A DNA stretch of 6,561 nt from Methanosphaera sp. rholeuAM74 (GTDB taxonomy: Archaea; Methanobacteriota; Methanobacteria; Methanobacteriales; Methanobacteriaceae). A program made the position numbers and the translations under genes. The notes beneath the pieces were generated by a model. The model searched no databases. It was not told where the DNA came from and worked only from the letters and a program-made list of their open reading frames with translations. The stretch is from positions 13,361 through 19,921 of the forward strand of contig MUZZ01000075.1 in NCBI GenBank assembly GCA_003266075.1, read 5' to 3'. This document shows, piece by piece, positions 1 through 5,618 of the stretch (the first letter of the stretch is position 1; each line of letters opens with the position of its first letter).

Positions 1-208
1 AAATATTTTATTAAAATTTATGAAATAATTATGAAGACATATACCAGAATATAGACCCTTAAACATAGAATAAGCTATGAAAAAAATGTTAAAAATATTA
101 AAGGAGTCAATGATTGGAAACTTCGAACAACCAAAAAAAATATTTAGAAAAAACACGAAATACTATAACAATTACTAATGAAATTTACTATCGACACAGG
201 TATAAAAC
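1..208. other. Leader region upstream of the helicase; no supported gene
   Basis: This stretch holds no gene I can support. The frame starting at base 1 is open from the left edge to a TAG at 52-54 (17 codons) and could be the tail of an upstream gene, but it is too short to judge. AAGGAG at 101-106 is the best Shine-Dalgarno-like site here. It sits only 3 bases before an ATG at 110 that opens a 22-codon frame ending at 178, and that stop overlaps the ATG of a second 21-codon frame (178-243) running into the helicase. An A/T-rich TATA-like stretch at about 89-100 could be the promoter, but nothing separates it from the AT-rich background. Confidence 0.4.
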
Positions 209-2509
209 ATGATAAACGATATACTCGACTACTTCCAGAATAAGAAATGGTACAGAGACCGAATAGAACATATAGAAGTTATACCAGCAAGACATGCAAG
301 ATACACGATAAGTAAAGTAGAACTACCAACACCACTACAGGAATACCTGAAAAATCATAAAATAAAGTTATACACCCACCAGTATGAATCATTAAAACAT
401 ATAAGAAACCAGGAAAACGTGATAATCACCACACCCACAGCATCAGGAAAGACCCTGTCATTCACACTACCCGTACTCGAAAATCTAGCCAACAACAAAG
501 ACAACACAGCACTATACATATACCCCACAAAGGCTCTTGCAAACGACCAACTAAAAAGTATACTTGAAATAGATTCTGAATGTGGATTAAACATACATCC
601 AGCAAAATATGATGGAGATACACCACAATCCAAACGACCAGAGATAAAAGAAAAGTCAAGACTGGTCATAACAAATCCATACGAGTTACACTTAATCCTC
701 CCATGGCACAAACAATGGAAACGATTCTTTGAAAACATTAAGTACATAATTATTGATGAAGCACACCAGTACCGTGGAGTTTTTGGCTCAAACATGGCAT
801 TTCTTATAAGACGACTGAAAAGGATCTGTAAACATTATGGTTCAGACCCACAATTCATCATATCCACGGCTACACTAGCAAACCCCATGGAATTTGGAGA
901 AAAACTTACTGGTATGGACTTTAAAATAGTTAATGATAATGGTTCACCTTCAGGTAAGAAGTACTTCATATTCTTCAACCCATACGCCGTCGAATCAAAG
1001 AATCCTTCAATACATAATGATACACTAAGACTCTTTAAAACATTCCTAAAACGGGATTTACAGACCATATGCTTTGAAATATCACGTAAAATGGCGGAAG
1101 TAGTTGCCCTTAGAGCAAAGAATGAGTTGAAAAATGATAAAAGTGGTATATCCAATAAAATCACGGCATATAGGGCAGGATACACTGTTGAAGAAAGAAA
1201 GAGAATTGAAGACCAACTTAAGGAAGGCAAAATTAAGGGAATAGTCACAACCAACGCATTAGAGTTAGGAATAGATATAGGATCATTAGATAGTGTGATA
1301 ATTTCAGGCTATCCTGGAACACTAATATCAACATGGCAACAGGCAGGAAGAGCTGGTAGAAGCAATCAAGAATCCCTGATAACATTATTAGCATTCCATA
1401 ATCCATTAGACCAGTACTTTATGAAGCATCCCGAACAATTCTTCAGCAAAAGCCATGAACATGCAATAATTGATTTGAACAACCAAGAAATACTTCGTGG
1501 ACACCTGAAGTGTGCAGCATACGAATTACCCATAAAATATGATGAAACCGATAGCTTCGGATTCGATGACCAAGGAATAGTCTTCGATGAGATAAGTGAA
1601 ATGGAGACAAACAATGTTCTAAAATATAGGAACGACCAATGGGCATACCAACAGAAAAGCTATGATGATAATCCTAACTTCAAGGTAAACCTTAGCGATG
1701 TTATGTCAGAGCCATTCATGGTTTTCAATGGTAACACATTCCTAGAGGAGATGAGCCAAAAGCAGGCATTTCGTGAAGCACATGAGGATGCCGTACTAAT
1801 ACATAATGGTGACACATACATTGTACGACAGTTAGACATATCAAATAGACATGTCTACGTTAAAAAAGAGGATTTGAATTATTACACACAAACACATAAA
1901 GAGGTTGATGTGAAGATTCTCAAGGAGGAGTACAACAAAAAAATAGCCAACGTTAAACTCAGTTATGGAAACTTGAATGTCACAGAGAAATATGATAGAT
2001 TTAACATTATAAAGTTCAGCAAGATTACGGCATCAAAGAAGCTCAACCTTCCACCATTAAACTTTAAGACAAACGGGTTCTGGTTCACTATTCCCTACGA
2101 AATTAAAGAATCGTTGGAAGTTTACTTATCTGGTGAAGAAAAATTCATGGACGCATATAGAGGATGTTTGCAGGGTGTTGAAAATGTCATGCTTGCAGTA
2201 ACTCCGTTTCATGTGATGTGCGACTACTATGACCTCGGAGGTGTTACTAAGAATATGCACGAGGACACGATGAATTCCACCATATTCATTTACGATGGAT
2301 TCGAGGGAGGAGTAGGCTTAAGTAAGAAGGCTTATAAACTCTTTAATAATATCATCAAGATGGCTTATGAGTTAGTCAGGGATTGTGACTGTGAAAGTGG
2401 ATGTCCAGCATGTATTTACTCATCTCAACAACAAAGTGATGATAAATACCTTAACAAGGAAGGTACATTAATGATACTTGAATCCTTGAATAAAATTCTC
2501 AACAATTAA
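209..2509 (+). CDS. DEAD/DEAH-box helicase of the MrfA/Hrq1 type with C-terminal DUF1998 zinc site
   Basis: This is a complete 766-residue superfamily 2 ATP-dependent DNA helicase. The ordered motifs are I (TPTASGKT, 75-82), Ia (PTKALANDQ, 106-114), Ib (TNPYELH, 155-161), II (DEAH, 183-186), III (STATLANP, 219-226), V (TNALELGIDIG, 348-358) and VI (QQAGRAGR, 377-384, preceded by GYPG at 367-370). The C-terminal third matches the DUF1998 layout, with GFEGGVGLS near 697-705 and a four-cysteine site at C726, C728, C732 and C735. Bacillus MrfA and yeast Hrq1 share this architecture, unwind DNA 3'-5' and act in repair of crosslinks or mitomycin damage, so a cytoplasmic or nucleoid repair role is inferred. 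The start is firm because an in-frame TAA lies two codons upstream (203-205). The ribosome site is weak (CAGG at 197-200). No mrfB-like nuclease gene is visible nearby, and topA converges on it from the other strand. Confidence 0.93.
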   Translation: MINDILDYFQNKKWYRDRIEHIEVIPARHARYTISKVELPTPLQEYLKNHKIKLYTHQYESLKHIRNQENVIITTPTASGKTLSFTLPVLENLANNKDNTALYIYPTKALANDQLKSILEIDSECGLNIHPAKYDGDTPQSKRPEIKEKSRLVITNPYELHLILPWHKQWKRFFENIKYIIIDEAHQYRGVFGSNMAFLIRRLKRICKHYGSDPQFIISTATLANPMEFGEKLTGMDFKIVNDNGSPSGKKYFIFFNPYAVESKNPSIHNDTLRLFKTFLKRDLQTICFEISRKMAEVVALRAKNELKNDKSGISNKITAYRAGYTVEERKRIEDQLKEGKIKGIVTTNALELGIDIGSLDSVIISGYPGTLISTWQQAGRAGRSNQESLITLLAFHNPLDQYFMKHPEQFFSKSHEHAIIDLNNQEILRGHLKCAAYELPIKYDETDSFGFDDQGIVFDEISEMETNNVLKYRNDQWAYQQKSYDDNPNFKVNLSDVMSEPFMVFNGNTFLEEMSQKQAFREAHEDAVLIHNGDTYIVRQLDISNRHVYVKKEDLNYYTQTHKEVDVKILKEEYNKKIANVKLSYGNLNVTEKYDRFNIIKFSKITASKKLNLPPLNFKTNGFWFTIPYEIKESLEVYLSGEEKFMDAYRGCLQGVENVMLAVTPFHVMCDYYDLGGVTKNMHEDTMNSTIFIYDGFEGGVGLSKKAYKLFNNIIKMAYELVRDCDCESGCPACIYSSQQQSDDKYLNKEGTLMILESLNKILNN

Positions 2510-2558
2510 AATGAGTGAAAGTATGGGGAGGGGGGTTAGAAAACATCATGTGCCTATT
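2510..2558. other. Convergent intergenic gap with a G-rich tract
   Basis: The 49 bases between the helicase stop and the topA stop contain GGGGAGGGGGG at 2525-2535, a striking run in such AT-rich DNA. No clear hairpin with a T-tail is present. On the minus strand the gap supplies short T-tracts (for example across 2538-2543) that could help end topA transcripts. Confidence 0.5.
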
Positions 2559-4721
2559 CTACTTATTTTCTTCTTTCTGTTTTTCAAAGTCTGCAATAGA
2601 TGATGTGAACCTGCATTTAGGGAATGACGTACACCCAATGAACTCTCCGAAACGTCCTAATCTTTTTATCACATCACTTCCACATTCAGGGCATTTACCC
2701 ATGACGTCATTGGTTACCTTTTTACCACCATTGGCACATTCAAAGTCTAGACATGCCCGTTGTCTTGGCTTTCCATATGATATCAGTGGAAGTCCACATT
2801 TTTCACATGTAGTTTTAAGTACACTTGCACCTGATGGTAGTGAATAGGTCTTCTTACATTCTGGGTAGCTTGAGCATCCAACAAAGTTTCCTCCACCCCT
2901 TGGTGATGAAACTATTATAAGATTTCCTCCACAGGAACATTTACCGACAACCCTACTTTTTTCGTATGCACTGAATAATTCTTTACCAATGTTATCCTTG
3001 TTTCCATCAAATGAGTCGAGTATTCCGTCGAGTTCGTGTTTGGCTGATTCTATTACTTCTTCTTCGGTTATTTTCTTGTCCTTTATTTCTGATATGTCAT
3101 CCTCGAATTCTCTTGTCATCTTTTCGCTGGTGATTCTTTCAGAGTACTTCTGGAGTGTGTCTATTATTCTTTCTCCCAACTGGTTTACAACTATCTTTTT
3201 GCCTTCAACGTATTTACGTGTGTAGAGTATGGATACTATGTTTGCCCTTGTGGATTTTGTTCCCAGACCTCTTTTTTCTAGTTCCCTTATTATTGATGCT
3301 TGGTTGTATCTTGCCGGTGGTTTTGTCTCTTTTTCTTCACTTAACACTTTTGCTTTTGTCGTGTCCCCTTCTGTTATGTCTGGGAACTCTTCGTTTTTAA
3401 CCTTCTTGTATTGGTATGGGTCTAGGCTTAGCCATCCTTCCTCTGCAATTCTTTGTCTGGAGAATGTGAACTCCTCTCCACCGATGTCAAGGTCTACTTT
3501 AATTGATTCTAGTTGTGCTACTTCTCCAAATAGGCTTATGAACCTGTATGTTATGAGGTCATATATCTTCTGGTAATCCTCTGATACATCTTTTGGCAGT
3601 GTTCCTGTTGGATGTATTGCAGGGTGTGCTTCATCAGTTTTTTTACCTTCATTCGGTTTTAGTGGCTCTTTTAATGACATTATCTTGTCCTTGTATTTAG
3701 GACTTTTGGCTAGTTCGTTGAGTATGTTTTCCAATCCGAGGTTTTCTGGTAGTTTCTGTGATGATGTTCTTGGATATGAGGTGTATCCTTCGACGTATAG
3801 GTTCTGTGCTATTTGCTGGGTTTTCCTTGGCGTGAACCCGAATTGTGCGTATGCCTCTGATTGCAGTGTTCCTAACTCGAATGGTACTGGTAGTTCCTTC
3901 TTGAATTTACGTTGTGTAATTTTGGATACTGTTGCGTCTTTGCCCTTACAGTTGGATAGGATTTTCTCCACTTCTTTTTTGTCAAATATTTTGCCCTTCT
4001 TGTGTTCTGCCACTATTGATTTCTGTAGTTTCGCTTTGATTATCCAGTATGGTTCTGGTACGAATTGTTTGATTTCCTTTTCTCTTTCTGTTAGTATTGC
4101 TAGTGTAGGTGTTTGTACACGTCCTGCTGATAGTTGTACGTACCTGTTGGTTACCTCCAGTACTGAGTCTGTCATGGACTTTGATATGTTTACTCCGAAT
4201 AGGTAGTCTAGTATGTGTCTTGCTTCTCCACTATCCACCCAGCTTATATCATCTTTGAGTGGATATGCATCGGAGTATGCTTGTATTAAATCCTTTTGTG
4301 TTAAAGCGGAGAACTTCATACGGAATGTCTTGTCTATACTGTCTTCTCCACAGATGTACTTCAATGCATTGTATCCTATCAGTGTTCCTTCTGCATCATA
4401 ATCGCATGCGTGTATGAACCTGTCTGCGTCTTTTGAGAACTTCTTTATTGTGTCTATGTAGTTTTTTACGTACTTCTTGGATTTATCTGTTTCGTGTAGT
4501 GGCACCCATTCCACGTCGTATAGTCTTTTATCCTTATTGTTTTTTGCTTTTAATGAGAATAAGTGTCCTACTGCTGATAATACTATTGTTTGTGTACCAT
4601 CATCCTTGTCTATTAGGTAGTATGGAACTCTTTTATAAGATTCCTTTACTGCTGATGTTGATATAGCCTTAGCCACTTTTTCAGCGACTTTGGGCTTTTC
4701 ACAAATTATTAGCTCACTCAT
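2559..4721 (-). CDS. topA: DNA topoisomerase I, type IA, archaeal
   Basis: This complete 720-residue type IA topoisomerase relaxes negatively supercoiled DNA by cutting one strand through a 5'-phosphotyrosine link. The N-terminal Toprim domain shows ICEKP with Glu8 and the D-x-D-x-E metal site at D107, D109 and E111. SAGRVQTPTL lies at 198-207. The catalytic tyrosine is Y316 in GYTSYPRTS (312-320), followed by HPAIHPT (366-372) and the conserved ARYNQASIIRELEKRGLGT block (470-488). Three four-cysteine zinc ribbons close the protein: C595/597/616/622, C639/642/657/662 and C677/680/697/703. The first uses C-x-C instead of C-x2-C. Length and domain order fit archaeal TopA. An in-frame TAA directly precedes the ATG (4722-4724), which fixes the start. 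It is transcribed toward the helicase, with the two stops 49 bases apart, and probably from its own promoter in the long upstream gap. Confidence 0.96.
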   Translation of the reverse strand: MSELIICEKPKVAEKVAKAISTSAVKESYKRVPYYLIDKDDGTQTIVLSAVGHLFSLKAKNNKDKRLYDVEWVPLHETDKSKKYVKNYIDTIKKFSKDADRFIHACDYDAEGTLIGYNALKYICGEDSIDKTFRMKFSALTQKDLIQAYSDAYPLKDDISWVDSGEARHILDYLFGVNISKSMTDSVLEVTNRYVQLSAGRVQTPTLAILTEREKEIKQFVPEPYWIIKAKLQKSIVAEHKKGKIFDKKEVEKILSNCKGKDATVSKITQRKFKKELPVPFELGTLQSEAYAQFGFTPRKTQQIAQNLYVEGYTSYPRTSSQKLPENLGLENILNELAKSPKYKDKIMSLKEPLKPNEGKKTDEAHPAIHPTGTLPKDVSEDYQKIYDLITYRFISLFGEVAQLESIKVDLDIGGEEFTFSRQRIAEEGWLSLDPYQYKKVKNEEFPDITEGDTTKAKVLSEEKETKPPARYNQASIIRELEKRGLGTKSTRANIVSILYTRKYVEGKKIVVNQLGERIIDTLQKYSERITSEKMTREFEDDISEIKDKKITEEEVIESAKHELDGILDSFDGNKDNIGKELFSAYEKSRVVGKCSCGGNLIIVSSPRGGGNFVGCSSYPECKKTYSLPSGASVLKTTCEKCGLPLISYGKPRQRACLDFECANGGKKVTNDVMGKCPECGSDVIKRLGRFGEFIGCTSFPKCRFTSSIADFEKQKEENK
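2563..2585 (+). terminator. Possible pyrimidine-rich terminator for the helicase transcript
   Basis: Just past the helicase stop the plus strand becomes T-rich, with runs of 4, 3 and 5 T in about 23 bases inside the 3' end of topA. Archaeal RNA polymerase can terminate on T-rich tracts without a strong hairpin, so this is a plausible end for the helicase mRNA. The tract is equally explained by Lys/Glu-rich topA codons on the other strand. Confidence 0.27.
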
Positions 4722-4731
4722 TTAATGCTTT

Positions 4732-4736
4732 CCCCC
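4732..4736 (-). promoter_or_regulatory. G-rich ribosome binding site of topA
   Basis: On the minus strand GGGGG lies 10 bases before the topA ATG. It can pair with the CCUCC of the 16S rRNA tail using one G-U wobble, so it is an atypical Shine-Dalgarno site. It is the only candidate in the last 30 bases before the start. Confidence 0.45.
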
Positions 4737-4783
4737 ATATTTTCCTTTGTTCGTATGAATTGGTTATCATAATCATATCGCAT

Positions 4784-4800
4784 AATTATAATATTTATTT
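4784..4800 (-). promoter_or_regulatory. Candidate TATA box for topA
   Basis: Minus-strand AAATAAATATTATAA lies 60-80 bases before the topA start, a sensible place for an archaeal TATA element giving a leader of roughly 40 bases. A second candidate, AAATTATAAATA, lies at 4834-4845. The AT-rich background makes either call weak. Confidence 0.25.
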
Positions 4801-5044
4801 GCTTCTACTATTAATTGGTTTTTAAAAAATTACTATTTATAATTTTACACATAGGGGGACAATGTTATTAAGTTGAGTTTGTGTTGGAGTTGGGTGTGTG
4901 TATTTTTTTCAACCCATTTTTTAAACGTTTATTTTATCTAGTGTTTATGAGTAATGTTGGATATATTTGTATATGCCATGCCAAACTATAATTGATATTT
5001 TTAGGAATAGGTTTAAGTTTTAAGCTAAAAGAGGCTATGCATGA

Positions 5045-5182
5045 TTAGGTTATTGCTAATAGGATATTTGAATGATTATATGCCATGAATTTTCTTGGCA
5101 GAAAAAAAAAGAATTTGCCAACACGATTATTGTTGCTTTGTCCAGAAACGTGTTTTCTGATTTCCAGAGTCACGATTTTATA
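5045..5182 (-). pseudogene. Small open frame, possible remnant of an AbrB/DUF2080-like protein
   Basis: A 45-codon minus-strand frame runs from just after a TAA (5183-5185) to a TAA at 5045-5047. It has no ATG near its beginning; a GTG at 5171-5173 is the only early start and has no ribosome site. The peptide is basic and patterned, beginning IVTLEIRKHVSG and continuing SNNNRVGKFFFFLPRKFM. The order V-S, then N-x-R-V, then hydrophobic-L-P-x-x-F recalls AbrB-like swapped-hairpin proteins and the archaeal transposon-linked DUF2080 family, but this is recollection and unverified. Its codons (ATC, GTG, CTG, CGT, GGC) look more gene-like than the surrounding AT-rich DNA. Nine consecutive T on the coding strand (5102-5110) encode most of the FFFF run and would be prone to slippage. 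It lies 3' of the tnpB fossil on the same strand. It may be a decayed accessory gene, a very small intact gene, or chance. Confidence 0.3.
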
Positions 5183-5246
5183 TTATAATTCGTTTTTTAC
5201 AGGATTTATTGTCCTCGAACTATGTTTAATTATATGTGTTTCTTGC

Positions 5247-5381
5247 TTAGATAAGTTCCTGCTTCATAGTAGGACAAGCTAACCCCAGAATCCCCCCACC
5301 AGTTAATTTACAGAATTAATACTACTAATCATTTCCATGTCCATATTTAATTGTGGCATTATTATCACGGTCAAAATATGA
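5247..5381 (-). pseudogene. tnpB: Fossil of the 3' end of an IS200/IS605-family tnpB
   Basis: TnpB is the RNA-guided nuclease of IS200/IS605 transposons. The minus strand reads SYFDRDNNATIKYGHGND, starting at 5381, with the RuvC-III DRDxNA signature at 5355-5372. Stops follow at 5325-5327, 5322-5324 and 5316-5318. The same frame then continues as LTGGGILGLACPTMKQELI to a TAA at 5247-5249, and many TnpB proteins end with an MKQE-like sequence roughly 40 residues after DRD, as here. Stops also lie just upstream (5382-5384), and no zinc-finger cysteines or RuvC-I/II motifs are recognisable up to the adhesin start, so about 1 kb of the gene is missing. It is a dead, 5'-truncated relic. The preserved frame between DRD and MKQE makes coincidence unlikely. 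Confidence 0.72.
5250..5303 (-). ncRNA. Relic of the omega RNA / right-end region of the TnpB element
   Basis: In IS200/IS605 elements the guide (omega) RNA comes from the 3' end of tnpB and the right end of the transposon. The minus strand here is G-rich (GGTGGGGGGATTCTGGGG, 5283-5300) and then carries AAGCAGGAA at 5256-5264, a sequence often found just before the right-end hairpin. Only a weak CTTA/TAAG pairing follows and no clear terminal hairpin is left, so the element is probably truncated on this side too and the RNA is unlikely to function. Confidence 0.38.
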
Positions 5382-5618
5382 TTAAGTATATTATCAAAAA
5401 ACTATAAACTAGATATCATTAAATGGGGGAGTATATTTTTTTCACTGATTCATAAACACGGAAAAAATATTTTTTAAACTTATTAAGAAGCATGTAAATA
5501 AGTGAAAAGAATCTTGCTGTATATCCCATTTTTAATCAAACAATAATGCTTTTTAATATTGATGTGAAAATAATATGAATACTTTGATGATATGTCAAAG
5601 AGGATTGTGTGTGATATT
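5382..5618. other. Upstream region of the adhesin-like gene
   Basis: This holds no recognisable gene. By position it should contain the missing middle of tnpB on the minus strand, but all three minus frames are interrupted and show no TnpB motifs. It carries GGGGG at 5425-5429, T7 at 5436-5442, and a perfect 14-base palindrome of A6-T-A-T6 (5462-5475). The promoter of the adhesin-like gene probably lies in the last 120 bases. Confidence 0.45.
5549..5560 (+). promoter_or_regulatory. Candidate TATA box for the adhesin-like gene
   Basis: GCTTTTTAATAT lies 59-70 bases before the chosen ATG. With the usual archaeal spacing of about 25 bases to the transcript start, it would give a leader of roughly 35 bases. 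The assignment rests on position and AT content only. Confidence 0.22.

Larger units (their letters stand above)
4722..5044. other. Non-coding upstream region of topA
   Basis: I find no gene here on either strand. It contains candidate topA promoter elements, an isolated GGGGG at 4854-4858 on the plus strand, a G/T-rich segment (4871-4900), and a short inverted repeat TGGGT/ACCCA (4891-4895 and 4912-4916) followed by six T at 4917-4922 that could act as a plus-strand terminator. The 11-base TATATGCCATG at 4970-4980 recurs at 5077-5087. Confidence 0.5.

Noticed and set aside
209..2509. Helicase and topA as a split reverse gyrase
   Set aside because: The helicase has the MrfA/Hrq1 DUF1998 architecture, not the reverse gyrase helicase domain. 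TopA is a complete stand-alone enzyme, and the genes converge.
2515..2847. 110-codon plus-strand frame after the helicase, with a G-rich site near its start
   Set aside because: It lies almost wholly antisense to the zinc-ribbon end of topA. Its apparent Cys/His content mirrors topA codons.
3685..4206. 173-codon plus-strand frame inside topA
   Set aside because: It is the antisense shadow of the conserved topA core, including the catalytic tyrosine region, with no independent start signal.
5085..5282. 65-codon plus-strand open frame, hydrophobic and cysteine-containing
   Set aside because: It has no ribosome site, begins inside an A9 run region, and lies antisense to both the small basic open frame and the tnpB relic, which explain the open frame better.
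4722..5618. CRISPR array, tRNA or a riboswitch in the long gap
   Set aside because: I found no regularly spaced repeats, no cloverleaf with a T-loop signature, and no conserved riboswitch core. The repeated words are short and irregular.
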